A stretch of DNA of 64,000 nucleotides from Apostichopus japonicus (GCF_037975245.1 NC_092579.1:13500678-13564677), one strand, 5' to 3'. Counted from the stretch's first letter, positions 12,401 through 24,305 are shown. Numbers and translations are program-made. The notes: generated by a model from the sequence alone, not told the origin.

Positions 12401-15400
12401 GATAAATCGGGGTCGTCTCCTTTCTGCAATGAAAATACGTCATTCACACGGGCAAACTGAATTGTCCCCATTTTTTAAAGGTCTTTATGAGGTTAAAAAA
12501 ATATCACTTTTTTCACCATATGTAAGTTAAAAGAAAAAAACATTACACATGTTGCATGCATCATTATATGAGACCATTTCAGAAAACATGATATTTATCA
12601 TTTTCAACACACAAGTATGATAGATAGCCGCATGCTAGCCCAAAGTGCTAGTTGGGAAGGGCTATGTAACCATCTTTCAAATCCAATTTCAATCCAAAAT
12701 TTGCCAATGAAGAAATAAAAGTAACCCTACTTTTCCTTTCGGTGTTGTGTACTTAGATCAACACTTTTGCACTTCCACAGGTTATTGTATCAACTTATTT
12801 AATAACAAATCTATTGTTGAACCGTTTGGCTGGCCACTCTTATATAAGGATATCCGCTATTAGCAACCGGCTAGGGGCATACCCCTTTCTACAGCACAAA
12901 TCTATAGTATGATGGCTCAAAGACGGACCTCTGACCATTACTACGTAACGATTTTCTCTATTAGCGACCTAAACACTCGAGGCATCTTGCTAATCTATTG
13001 TGTGATGGTTCAAAGTTCACCCTGACCATTGTAACTAACAATTTTCTCTATTTGCTAACGAGACGCACCATGGCAACATTAAAAATCTATTGCTGAAAAG
13101 TTTGGCTGGCCACTCTTACATGATGATATGTGCTATTAGCGACCGGCTTGGGACGGCCCCCTTTCTATAGCACAAATCTATAGTATGATGGCTCAAAGAC
13201 AGACCTCTGAATATTGTTACGTAATGAATTTCTCTATTAGCGACTTTTCTCTACTTTTGCCAGGAATCTCGCCATCGGTATCGGTATTCAAAACTTTCCT
13301 GAAGGTCTCGCAGTCAGTCTACCCCTTCACGGGTCGGGTTACTCAAAATGGAGGAGTTTTTGGTGAGTGCAACCTAAGGAAACAGACACGTCGACGATGC
13401 CATCAAAATGTTAAGACCTTTCTGTAGAGATACAGTAGTAGCAATCGTCGACAAAGTGGTCGAATTGTTCAGATCATTTCCTCGACAGTTGCAAGAACGT
13501 GACAAAATTCCTTGAATCAGATGAGTGAATAATAGATAATAATAGATGACAATATGATTATTTATCAAATGTCATTGATTTAACAAATTCACAGCAGAAT
13601 GATAAATCGATCACTTCATGTATTTAACCATTTTTTAACCAAAAAAATGGTGAATTTCGCTCTGAGAGTCACCATTTCAACAATTTGTATCAAAATGATC
13701 AAATTTATCACTTTATTTATAAATTAATCTTGTCAATTCAACATTTCTGTCTTATTACGCTATAGTCAGCATGTCACCACCTCAAACTTTTGCAGCAAAA
13801 TCGATAAATTGTTCATCGAATAGATCATTTGTAATCCACAGTTTTGCGATAGAATGACTTAATTTTGCTTGCATCAGCATGTCATCATCTCAATATGATG
13901 AGTAAGAATGGAAAAAAGAAAAGGGAGAAAAGGTTTTTCACATTTTGATGGCACCTTTAAGTTTTTCCATATAAGGCAGGTCCTTGTTGCTGCATCAACC
14001 AAACCAGGAATTGGATGATCCTTTTCATCTCATTTTTTAATTAATTGAATTTGAAGTTGTCACTGTTTCATTTTCGTTTTACCATCAAAAATCTTTGCTC
14101 GATATAAACTGGGTAATTATAAAGAAGTCGTTTGCCGGATCAATTTATGAGGTGAAAGACCTAATTAATTCTAGAACATCGACAATTTTTTTTTTAGACA
14201 GTTTTGAAATCTTGGAAAAGGTGGTGACATTATTAATGTGATGATAGTACAATATGGAATTTATTTGGTCTTGGACTTGTATTTTAGATCCTCCTGCAAG
14301 CAGGAACTCGCGAAGAAGCCTCATTGGCTTATCAAAGCCGCAAGCTGACCGAAGTCAGTCTCTTACGTTCATATTTAACGTCCATGATTATGAATTGCCA
14401 ATTGTCAACAACTCTGTAACTGGACGACATACATTAATCTTGGAGTCACTCGAACCGGGGACCTTATGATTGGAAGGCACCGGCGTTAACCACTGAGCTA
14501 ACACTCCATGACTTAGATATTTTTAAGACATAAATCATGCACTGTGTTCAAATATATTGGAGGTTTGGCTTCATGAAAGTTTGACATTTCCGTCATTTCA
14601 TTTTTAAGGTACGGTCAATTAAGTGGTATGGTCGAACCCGTGGCCGGTGTCTTTGGGGCTTTGGTAGTCGGTATTGCGGAGCCTTTGTTACCATACGCAT
14701 TATCGTTTGCTGCTGGTGCAATGGTCTATGTGGTGATGGATGATATTATACCAGAAGCACAAACGAGGTAGGTCGAGACTTTACTACTGGATTTTACTCC
14801 CACAAGATTCCTGTCTCATCAGTAAACAATATTTCATCTTCTTTTTGCATTGAGGCGGTTTGCTCATGAGATTATCATCCCTGCTGTTCTATCTCCAGGC
14901 AGGATGATGAGATCAGTTTTTATTTACAAATTTTTATACTTTTCTTTCATTTCCTGTTTTTGATTTGTAAATTATGTCGACATTAAGTGGGAGTGGACAT
15001 GAATATAATGCCCACTCATGTATTACGGAATTTGGAAAGGCTTTGGCAAGTTTAATCTGTTGGACTAATGTTAATCTGTATTTATCGTGGAATGGTTAGT
15101 GTTTGAAACTAGCATTAAATATGTTGTAGAACTGCACAGTGCAATATGTATATCATCTTTCTTGAAGATGATTTCTATCATCGAAACATTGGTACTGGGC
15201 CCAAAAATTATTTTATCTGGATGACTAATCCCCTTTTCTTTCCAATTTTTGCATGTGACATGTTAAAGTCTAGGAATTCCCCTTCAAACTCTGCAGGTTT
15301 AACATACTATATATATAGATACATATATATATATACATATATATATATATATTACCAATCATTACTTCACAAACAACCAGGGCTGCAAACATTATATGTA

Positions 15401-16487
15401 GGTTAACATGTATTTTAATTTTTCTTGTCTGAATGTTAAAAAATTTAGCTTCCCTCAAAGAGTTGTGAATGAATGGAATGACTTGCCAAATATGGGTTGT
15501 TAGTTCTGATTCTGTGCTGTCTTTTAAAGAAACACATTGATACTTTCTTTACTAAGAGTGGTTGTATAAAATGGGGTTAAGGGTACACTTTTAAAAAAAA
15601 GTTTTTTAATTTTTTTATTTATATAATTTTATTTATAATTTTTTCCTTATGTATTCCTGTGCTGGGGTTTTCTATGGTCTGGCTTTCCATGGGGCATGTG
15701 CCCTTTTTGGCCCTTTAGCTTGTTATGTTATGTTATGTTATATATATAAACCAATCATTGCTTCACAAACGACCAGGGCTGCAAAACTTTATATGTGCAA
15801 AATATTACAAATGGTCTTAGTGTAAAACTACAAAAATGTAAAAACACGTACAACCTGACCAGTTGAAAATTCGTCCACATTAATTTCTCAAGCTGATTTG
15901 GAACACTTCTGCAAATTAATTGTTGCTCAAAGGGGTTGGTTTAGCCACTCTTGCTTGATAAATTCAAAATAATTATTTATGAAATACCTGGCAAGAATCC
16001 TTTCCTCCTTGTTCGAGGCCAGCACAGAACATAATGTTCAAGACTTCTCCGTCATACCAGGTCTTCTGGTTGCAAGTAGCGGTGTCGATGATTGGTACGG
16101 ATACCTCTTGAAGGGTTTCTCTTTGTATGACGGCTATCGAAAGAGAGACAGAGCAGAACATGTTATCAAATTCAACAAAAGTATTGGAATCCTTTCCAAA
16201 TAAAGTTTCAGCGTTGTTTTAGGAACTTTCATTAACAAAGACACCAACCTTAATTTTCGTACAATGACTTTGCAGATTTTTCAATTTATAAAAGCAGCCA
16301 CCATAATACCTCTCACCCGAGTACCAAAAATGATGGCCGGGTTCCTTGCAAGTGACTATATTTCTCTTTTGAAACACTTGTTTCTTTATCTTCCTCTCAA
16401 CCACGCAGTGGAAACGGACGACTGGCGACGTGGGGAAGTATTATAGGTTTCATAGTGATGATGTCTTTAGATGTCGCTCTTGGATGA
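6489..16487 (+). CDS. SLC39A11: Zinc transporter ZIP11, exons 2(?) to last (5' end outside window)
   Basis: ZIP-family metal transporter that moves Zn2+ (and probably Cu) into the cytosol; vertebrate ZIP11 is reported on Golgi and nuclear membranes. Eight exons join in phase with GT-AG borders: 6489-6527, 8112-8270, 9874-9973, 10918-11088, 12137-12206, 13264-13362, 14609-14767 and 16409-16487 (TGA). They give 291 residues; vertebrate ZIP11 is about 342, so roughly the first 36-38 residues and part of a variable cytosolic loop are absent. Residues match ZIP11 closely: [20 protein letters not shown], the metal-site motif HNIPEG split over exons 4/5, QNFPEG in exon 6, and [11 protein letters not shown] in exon 7. 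The exon 3/4 loop is acidic then basic and poorly conserved. A candidate AATAAA is at 17673, about 1.2 kb after the stop. The introns hold satellites, a SINE and an antisense protease exon. Confidence 0.95.
6900..7000 (+). repeat. Dispersed 'TATATAGCGC...GCGCTTTACA' repeat fragment
   Basis: Contains ATATATAGCGCAGAATCC and TGCGCTTTACAGTTT, a short motif pair that recurs in altered form at 10018-10065 (ATATAGCCCC...GGCGCTTTACAAAA). It looks like the end of an interspersed element that I cannot name. Confidence 0.5.
7210..7385 (+). repeat. Dispersed repeat with GACTTGATCAAGTC palindrome (copy 1)
   Basis: Shares a long diverged stretch with 36370-36530: AATGTGGCT, GATGATGTCATA, TTAGACTTGATCAAGTC and then CCTTG..TGAAAGA. 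The centre is a perfect 14-bp palindrome. No protein is encoded. Confidence 0.6.
7727..8111 (+). repeat. ~74-bp minisatellite abutting an SLC39A11 splice acceptor
   Basis: About five copies of a unit beginning AACACCATGGGTAGCATC and continuing through CATATGAGTACAAGTATAAAC; starts are near 7727, 7801, 7873, 7947 and 8068. The last copy is diverged and runs into the acceptor CTCCTATCACAG at 8111, so the polypyrimidine tract and probably the branch point of the second visible exon lie inside repeat-derived sequence. Confidence 0.85.
9990..10560 (+). repeat. Interspersed-repeat-like segment in SLC39A11 intron
   Basis: Starts just after exon 3 with a GGCCTCTAGGCGCTTTACAA motif, then an A-rich stretch, then a segment about a TCATGTGGTAGGTCGTTCTC block. 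It resembles the decayed 3' part of an interspersed element. No frame longer than 93 codons and no recognisable protein. Confidence 0.4.
12823..13262 (+). repeat. ~270-bp tandem duplication before SLC39A11 exon 6
   Basis: GGCTGGCCACTCTTA at 12829 recurs at 13104. Both are followed by a GCTATTAGC..CCGGCT block and by CACAAATCTATAGTATGATG GCTCAAAGAC (12896 and 13171). The second copy ends within 20 bp of the exon acceptor. Noncoding. Confidence 0.8.
14287..14507 (-). mobile_element. tRNA-derived SINE
   Basis: Read on the minus strand, 14507-14442 begins GGAGTGTTAGCTCAGTGG (RNA polymerase III box A: TTAGCTCAGTGGTTAA) and has a box B-like GGTTCGAGTGACTCC 3' end, so the acceptor halves GGAGT/ACTCC pair. 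About 155 bp of non-tRNA body follow down to about 14287. Because it sits in an SLC39A11 intron, it is antisense to that gene. The anticodon arm is irregular, so it is a SINE head and not a working tRNA. Confidence 0.7.
15304..15352. repeat. Interrupted (TA)n / ATAC microsatellite
   Basis: TA-rich simple sequence with ATACATATATA interruptions, in the last SLC39A11 intron. Flanking words (ACCAATCATT.CTTCACAAAC) recur at 15750-15790, so the flank is locally duplicated. Confidence 0.8.
15988..16133 (-). pseudogene. Orphan trypsin-like serine protease exon (antisense)
   Basis: On the minus strand an open 146-bp block is bordered by an acceptor (CGATAG at 16139-16134) and a donor (GTATTT from 15987). 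It encodes a chymotrypsin-family (S1) segment: [16 protein letters not shown], then YDGEVLN, then [14 protein letters not shown]. In S1 proteases this segment lies between the catalytic Asp and Ser exons and stops just before GDSGGP, the usual exon border. No exon with GDSGGP is visible between here and 14770, and no His or Asp exon is visible nearby. It is most likely a duplicated or stranded exon, not a complete gene. Size, borders and frame are intact, so it could still be spliced into an unseen transcript. It lies inside the last SLC39A11 intron. Confidence 0.75.
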
Positions 16488-17672
16488 CAGAAGGAAGGCA
16501 GAAATATACCACCACCTCATCCTCCTCCTCCTTCTCCTCCACTATCAGGACAAAGTACTGTTGCCTTAATCGACATTCCACTTGGCATGAACCCTAAGGG
16601 TTTTTTTCTTCAAGACAACTTAGAAATATGAAATTGTGATTGGCATTGGTGTACACAACATGGTGTAAAAAACATGTCCCTGCAAAGAAGTCAAGGTTGG
16701 TATTTGATATGAGAATGAGACAGAAAAAATTGGAAGGATGTCTCTTCTTTCGAATGGGAACTTCTTTTTTTGTTTGTTTGTTTCAGGTACTGAAGAACCC
16801 TATCTTCCACATAGCACAAGGATGCTTTTTTTAGCAATCTATGTTACTTTATTAGCTTATACTTGCTCTCTCGCAAACAGCCAACAAGTTTTTTCCTTGT
16901 ATTTTGGGGGGCCTAAACGCATCATGAAATTTCATTGTTTGAATGTTTAGTATGAAGATGTGAAGATACTTTAGAATGCCGGAAAGAGAGACAGACGTTC
17001 TATAGGTGATCCAACTAATGTGAATTTATTGAGGTCTCTATGTCCCAAAGAAACAACTGATATTGTGACTTTGATGCAACTATGTCGCATTTTAATATAG
17101 GGAGGTGTACGGTAAACTTTGCGATGCTAAACAGGAAAAATGATTCTTTTAGTGGACAGTGGTAGTGGCAATCTTTCTGATGTTGCAAGGTGGTTCAAGC
17201 TCTGTCCTTCAACTACGTGATTTCATCGATATGTTTGATCAGATTCCACCCAGAAATGGATACCTAGAAATAGATATCAAGAAGGGACTTGAATCATATT
17301 TCCCCATAAACATTGTGAATGTGTTGAAATTTACAGTGTAATTCTGGTTTAGTACGTGAAATTAGTTCTTGAAAGTATTAACATGAGAATACGAGAAAAT
17401 TATGTGTTCTATATTTGCTGCTTTAGCAATTTTTTGCCATTTTTTAGTCGTTAAGGTTTTGTAGATTAAAGTTTGCATTTGAAAGAGTTGTTTGCAATTT
17501 GACTACCAGACAAGGTAACTACAGTACATACGTGAAACACAGCACCCGAAATTATGGTACACCACGAAACCATGTATACTTTGGAGAGAGGGCCTGGATT
17601 TTTGTTGCATATTTTTGAAGAAGTTAATAATGTAAAAGTATGTAGAAATGTCCAATTGTGATCTTTTACACA

Positions 17673-17678
17673 AATAAA
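17673..17678 (+). terminator. Candidate polyadenylation signal of SLC39A11
   Basis: AATAAA in CACAAATAAAAAGC, about 1.19 kb after the ZIP11 stop, with no other coding sequence between. Transcript evidence would be needed to confirm it. Confidence 0.35.
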
Positions 17679-17831
17679 AAGCTATTGACATAGCTTGTCA
17701 ATGATACTTTGTTTAATGGAACAACATTTTCCACTTTTAAAATATCAAGTTGATAAAAAGGTCAGATTGGGAGGCCTCTTTTCTCTCTGTTTGCCATTTT
17801 AGATGCTTAGATATGCATGCTGTACAAGTTT

Positions 17832-17955
17832 CAGATTTTAAGAGGTGTTATGGTGTTAAAAAGGTGTTAAGAGGTGTTAAACAGATTTTAAGAGGTGTTA
17901 TGGTGTTAAAGAGGTGTTAAGGTGTTTAAGAGGTGTTAAAAATGTGTTAGTCCAG
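17832..17955 (+). repeat. Short GGTGTTAA minisatellite
   Basis: Irregular repeats of AAGAGGTGTTA and TGGTGTTAA, with a ~50-bp higher unit (AGATTTTAAGAGGTGTTATG) occurring twice, at about 17833 and 17883. Confidence 0.85.
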
Positions 17956-18404
17956 TAGCTATTAAAAGGTCACCAAGTGTTAGCATGTTAATAATTGCTT
18001 AACTGTGGAACTGATTTTCCAATCTATTTCCAGACTTTGAGGAGTGTGAAGTTAGACAATTCAATATCTCAATGAGGAAAAAAACTATATTATATTGTTT
18101 TTAAAGCAGCATTTTGCGTTGGGTCGCTTTTTTCCACTTTTTTAACATGTGCATCGATTTTTTTACATGTATCAATCATAAAACAGCTATCTAAGATACC
18201 ATCCAAGTTTCACCCTGCCAAGAGCGTTAATTAGCGAGTAATTAACGATTTATGTCGATAAATGAGAAGAGTGTCCTCGACAAATTTCACAGTTAAAATT
18301 AATCGCATACAATTCCGCCAAACCCACTAGTTTGAATTCAACCAATCAGAGATGCAGGTTTAGTTATGAGCCGTTGCTAAAAATAGATTCAAGACTTCGC
18401 GTTG

Positions 18405-18443
18405 GTTGTACCAGGGAGTTGTTATGCAACTCCCTGGTACAAC
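18405..18443. repeat. Perfect 17-bp palindrome with CAGGGAG arms
   Basis: Left arm GTTGTACCAGGGAGTTG, 5-base loop TTATG, then an exact reverse complement. The core CAGGGAGTTGTT..CTCCCTG recurs at 20905-20932 and 52252-52278. See findings. Confidence 0.95.
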
Positions 18444-19079
18444 TGCCATATAGACTGTACACAAATCAAGCGTGGTGTTATATTACGTATCTGTCAATGA
18501 CGTTCGTAGTGTTTAAATATTCATATTATGGGCGAGGTTTATTGGGTTCCCAACGGAAAATATCTTGGAGAACAACAAAGTTGAAAGTTGCAAATTTTTC
18601 GACTTTTATGCCACCATTTGAAGTAAAATATAAATAGATTAGCTAGTTATGTATGTCGTTATGCAAAGTGGAATCAGTGAGGTTGAGAAAAATCATAGAA
18701 AAGGACGCAAAATGCTGCTTTAAGTAAGATGCTCATTGGAATTGGAGTACGGGTCACCGTAATCTGACCATCTAGCAAGATGATCTTTATAATTTGACCA
18801 TATTTAGGAAGAACTGTTGAGATGGCTTTTATGTTTTATTTCTGATGATTATTTGATTTTAATATTTTCAACTAAATTATTCTTTCAAATAAGTGAATCT
18901 TATTCTGACAATTCTTATTTCCATTTCTAATATTTTAACCACATGCAAAAAGGAAGGAACTTTTTAAACGTTTCGGTGGTTTAACATTGATCTGGAGTAG
19001 TTACATTCAGTACAAAGGTTATACTCAGCGCTGGAATAAGCTACTGCCAAGCCTGTAGCTTATGTTTATAAAGGGGCCC

Positions 19080-19680
19080 TAACTTAAAAAACAATACACA
19101 TAAATAACTTCAGTTGCAAATACCTTAGTATTTTTGCTTTGTATATATATATCATATAGATACCACACTCTCATTAATTACCGTGTTAATTAGTAACCCC
19201 AACTGAAGGTGATAATTGCTAAGAAGGCTAAAGTTGCTAACATTAGACACCCAGTCATTCATAAAATTTGTATGTAGTACAGTACTATTTTTGGCCTAAC
19301 TTAAAAAAAATACACATAAATGACTTCAGTTGCAAATACAATAGTATTTTTGCTTTGTATATGTATCACATAGATACCACACTCTCATTAATTACCGTGT
19401 TAATTAGTAACCCCAACTGAAGGTGATAATCGCTAAGAAGGCTAAAATTGCTAACATTTGACACCTAGTCGTTCATAAAATTTGTATGTAGTATAGTACT
19501 ATTTTTGGCCTAACTTAAAAAAAATACACATAAATGACTTCAGTTGCAAATACAATAGTATTTTTGCTTTGTATATGTATCACATAGATACCACACTCTC
19601 ATTAATTACTGTGTTAATTATTAACCCGACTGAAGGTGATAATCATAAAATTAGTATGTAGTATAGTACTATAGTAATAG
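19080..19680 (+). repeat. ~215-bp tandem repeat, about 2.8 copies
   Basis: TAACTTAAAAA starts at 19080, 19297 and 19511. Each unit contains CTTCAGTTGCAAATAC, TCTCATTAATTAC and CCCCAACTGAAGGTGATAAT. The third copy is truncated near 19680. Noncoding. Confidence 0.92.
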
Positions 19681-20904
19681 TGCAAGTGATGGCGTCACTG
19701 AATCGGCACTGATAGCTTGCAAGCATTTAGCTTCTTTTGCTACTAGGTTAAGCTGGCACTGGTTATTTTTAAATCTAATTATTATCAAATCTAATTATTT
19801 TAAATCTAATGATTATTAGGTTGAGAACAATTCCAGGGTAAAAAATTGTACCAGCCAAATTGACTATTTTTATCTTTCAATTGTCTTTTTTATAACAGCA
19901 AGATGGGTTTACTTACACTCTGAAATTCTGTAGCCCATTTGTTTTGGAATCTGATTCTAAGTTTTTTTAGGCCATTCCTTGTTTATGTCAAATTGTTTTC
20001 ATAATGTTTTATTGATGGGAGAAAGCATATTTATGGCTCATATTACAAGAAGAAAACAGACACAAGGCGTTTTTATTTTGAAGTTTAAGACTATCAATCT
20101 ATCCTGAAAATCAGTATTCCCCTTCCAATCCAACCCCCCCCCCTTCCTTCCGCCATCTCTCTCCCATTGTATGGTCGATTGATATTAGTTTTCATAAATA
20201 ATTATCAAGACCTGCTGCCGTTGGATTAACACATGGTTTTTGTTCCATTTACAGGACAAGTGTTCAAATTGGGTCTTTGGAACTTTTCTCCTTAATCCAC
20301 CCTGCCCCCCCCCCCTCAGCCACCACAACCCCTCTTTTCCATTCTATTTCTATCTGATTACAGAACTCTGATTTATTTTAATACCCCTTACTCCTTCGAC
20401 TACTTTATCTCCGACCTGGGTGTCCGGATTTGTAGCTAGCTCCATCAAGGTTACAGTATAGCTCCAGCTCAATGTTTTTAATGATATTGAATATGATAGG
20501 CAATTGTGATAAGCCGCGCCCCGTTGTTTGGCTTACTGGTTGTGCGTTGAACAGTTGTCGTCTACCACTGCTTGAAGTGCGCGAGAGGTGAAGTTTACTT
20601 AAAAAGGCGGGGCAAAGTTTTGAGTGACATAATGAGTGTGCTGCGACTGGAGTTGAATAAGTTGAATTAGGAAAACACCCCTTACTTGAGTTTAAATGAG
20701 AATGAAAATGATGACGAAAACAAGCAATCAACAGACTGTGACAATAAAGGCGCGGTTAAAACAATGTGGGTGGGCTTTAACGTGCGTTCAAGAAGGAGCT
20801 GGACAGAGATACATAACTGTTAACCCCCATAATATAATACATTAATATTTATTGAGCTGAGGATGATGGCGCTATCGCTGTAACTCCGAATCGCTAGTTC
20901 AGAC

Positions 20905-20932
20905 CAGGGAGTTGTTCCATAACAACTCCCTG
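20905..20932. mobile_element. 28-bp palindrome with 7-bp flanking direct repeat (minimal element?)
   Basis: CAGGGAGTTGTT, then CCAT, then AACAACTCCCTG: 12-bp perfect arms. It is flanked on both sides by TTCAGAC (20898-20904 and 20933-20939), as a target-site duplication would look. Confidence 0.6.
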
Positions 20933-21475
20933 TTCAGACAAAGTTAATCAATAAGGTAAGAAATAAAGTGGACACATCATTCTTGGTGGTGATTTGGTCA
21001 TCCATATAGGCTTGTATAGTCACTACTTCCATTTGAATATAGAAACTAAATTATTAATTGTCTTTTAACTGTTCTGATCTTCCACGCAAATTGTGTTTTG
21101 TTTCAGTTTTTTTTTTAAATTCCTTGCTGAAGGCAAATAGGATATGGTGATGGCGTGTGTGTGACGCCGTGGCTTGTAGACATGATTACTAAACAAACTG
21201 TATGGGAGTGGTGGGTGAACATCATAATTTGGTACCTGGTACCGTTATTTATGAAGTGAATCGCTGTGGTCGAGTTTTCAGTATTCTCTCATTAACATAG
21301 TATAAGTATGTACGTTGGGAAAGTTCAACCAACTTCAAAAATTGTGAAATTGTGTGATTCCTGAAGCCCGCCGGCGTTTCCCGATTTTTATGCTAATTTT
21401 ATATAGGCTATATGACTCAAAATTGCGGTACGCGCCCTCACTAGCCTCAAGTGTCTGATCAACCCGAATCATGTG

Positions 21476-21505
21476 CATAGGCTCGGGTTCGAATCCCGGT
21501 GGAGG

Positions 21506-21540
<35 letters not shown>

Positions 21541-21545
21541 TATAT
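21476..21545 (+). repeat. Truncated SINE head joined to (TA)n
   Basis: GGGTTCGAATCCCGGTGGAGG at 21485-21507 is the 3' half of the tRNA-like unit seen complete at 21786, 29124 and 58490; it is followed directly by a TA array. Confidence 0.7.
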
Positions 21546-21599
21546 GAGTCCCAAAAGGACGAAACCGGTCGTGAAGTGGAATTTTTCTGGTGTGTTGAA

Positions 21600-21930
21600 C
21601 AAATGATTTCGGAATGCTTTAGGAATCACAAATGATTTCGAGTTGGTTAGCATCATGTTTGATCTCTAGAGTAAGCCTAAATGTGTCACCGAAAAAAGAA
21701 GTAGTATTGTTCGATACAGGTGACAAACGCCTACAGTGGAATTACGACCTTCCTTGCCGGTTTCGAACCTCTGGACATATAATCAGCGTCCATAGCCTAG
21801 TGGTTAGGGTGTGTCTGCGTACAGAGCAGAGCGGGAGGACCGGGTTCGAATCCCGGTGGAGGCTGGAAGTTTTTTCACTGTTCTGGATTTTTCAACTCAT
21901 TACGATTTCATATAAATATGTGTGTGTGTA
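21600..21930 (+). mobile_element. tRNA-like SINE, copy A
   Basis: One of four copies in the window (others near 28949, 29318 and 58315). A 5' body (ATTTCGAGTTGGTTAG, TTTGATCTCTAGAGTA, CAGGTGACAAACGCCTACAG) is followed by a tRNA-like module at 21786-21863 with box A TAGCCTAGTGGTTAGGG and box B GGGTTCGAATCCC. The acceptor halves GCGTCCA and TGGAGGC pair at six of seven positions. The anticodon stem TCTGC/GCAGA differs from TCCGC/GCGGA in other copies but still pairs. A T6 run (a Pol III stop) follows at 21870. The body also has a second box B-like GGTTTCGAACC. Reading frames through it are not genes. Confidence 0.8.
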
Positions 21931-22028
21931 TACGTAAATAGACTATTTAAAGAGAATACAACAGACTGCACAAAATAGCTTCTTTCTTCTGCAGTTATAT
22001 TGTTAATATAGGCAACTCGGCCTATACC

Positions 22029-22537
22029 TACGGAAGCGTAGAAGGGACGTGTAAATTGACGTTTTGATGAGACGCAACCACTCGTCAATATGACAAGAAG
22101 TTGAAAATTAACGTTTTTGACGATATATTCTAAATCGTGAAAGTGCCCAAAAAATCTGAAAATTTACGCTTTGTCGCGATGCATCAACTCGTCATAATTA
22201 CAAAATTCACAAAAATATGAAACTTAACGTTTTGGTGACGTTTTACCAAAATGTCAAATATCTGAAAATTGAAGTTTTGTGGAATTCGTCTCGACAAAAC
22301 GCCATTTTGCAATTGTTGACATTTTGACAAGTTAGCGCATCATTGATAAAACTTCAAATTTCAGATATTTGTCACTTCGATGAGTTGTTATGAAGTAGTG
22401 AAAAAGTCAATTTTTCAGATTTTGGCCACTTTGACGAGTTAATGCATCACACCAGAATGTCAATCTTCAGATTCTTGTCATTTTACGAATTGTTGCATAT
22501 CAACAAAACGTCGGCATGTCCCATCTACGCTTCCGTA
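22029..22537. mobile_element. 509-bp fold-back (TIR) element
   Basis: The ends match in inverse: TACGGAAGCGTAGAAGGGAC on the left, and on the right the reverse complement starts TACGGAAGCGTAGATGGGAC. Similarity continues inward (GACGTTTTG.TGA..). The arms contain repeated words such as CTGAAAATT.ACG, GACGAGTTGATGCATC-like blocks and their complements, so the arms are built of subrepeats. No clear target duplication and no protein. Confidence 0.75.
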
Positions 22538-22969
22538 TCTAACCGTTAACAATGAACAATGCACTGTAGCTTTCTGCGTAAAAGGACACTAAACACGTTT
22601 CCTTTTACTATAGGCCTATATAAATATATACCGTCAACCCGTAGCAAAAGTTCCATTCGAGTAGTTCTGTGCATCAACAAGTATTATCTCTCTTACAGTC
22701 AATTCGAATCAACCGCAGAACCGAACAGCTTTCGAGGTAGGCCTATGTATTTCTTGTGTTCAATTCTATTATACAGCAGATAATTTTGTTCAAGTTGTGT
22801 GCCGTGTTATATATTTCAATGCTGGTTCCTTTGGTTAATTTAAAAAATTTCATGATGATGTTATTGCGTTTTAAAATCCTGCAGTTATGTTTATCTTCAG
22901 CATGACGTGACAACGTTATATATAAGTACAAAAGTCGATATTGTTTTGAACCGGATCTAATATACTAAA

Positions 22970-23060
22970 TGACTAACTCAGTAACTAACTAAATGACTAA
23001 CTAATTAACCAACTTACTAACTATCTAAAAAAATATATTATATAAATATATATTTATTTA
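22970..23060 (+). repeat. ACTAACTAA-type simple repeat
   Basis: Degenerate ACTAACTAAATG units followed by TTTATTTATATA-rich sequence. Confidence 0.6.
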
Positions 23061-23666
23061 TTTATATAAAAATATATGTGAATATTTTTTTTCCGTCTCA
23101 TTTATTCACGATTATTTAACATGTATGTGGTACATCGATTATATTTAAAGTTCTGATAACAACATAGGTATGTCATCTGAATGATACAAAAGAATTATTA
23201 ACATAATGTGAAAACTGATTCTGAATTGAGTATTTCTTCTTCTCCACTTATACCGAAATATATGTAAACATATCCAGAAAAAAACATAGATGATAAGCAG
23301 GGGTTAAGTCAAGAGTTGCAAAGTTCATTGATTGAATGAGAAAAGCAAGTCTTTAAAGCCATGTATTTTCTACGAGCAGAGCTAGTAGAGTAACGCTCCA
23401 TTTAGAGCAGGCTTTTGGCGGGAGTGAAATACAGTCTATAAGGCGAGGATAGACTACTTGTGACAATTTCAGAAATGCTAGACATGAGATTGACAAGGTG
23501 ATCTTGCTGTCCCTCGACACCGTTTTCTAAACTGGCAGAATCTTTCCAGCTTCTAGGAATTGCAGAAATGATCCCATGAAAACGATACCTTAATATCTAA
23601 AAATTTGGTTAGAAAAGCATTGAAGGACAATGGCTTCCCATCTGGCAAAATATATGTGAATAAATA

Positions 23667-23667
<1 letters not shown>

Positions 23668-23736
<69 letters not shown>
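23668..23736. repeat. (TA)n microsatellite
   Basis: About 35 TA units immediately beyond the 3' end of the Penelope-like remnant. Confidence 0.97.

Positions 23737-24305
<569 letters not shown>

Noticed and set aside
16219-16404. Antisense Cys-containing frame upstream of the protease exon ([13 protein letters not shown] region)
   Set aside because: It has an acceptor-like and a donor-like border and could be a small exon of the same lost gene, but no domain can be assigned.
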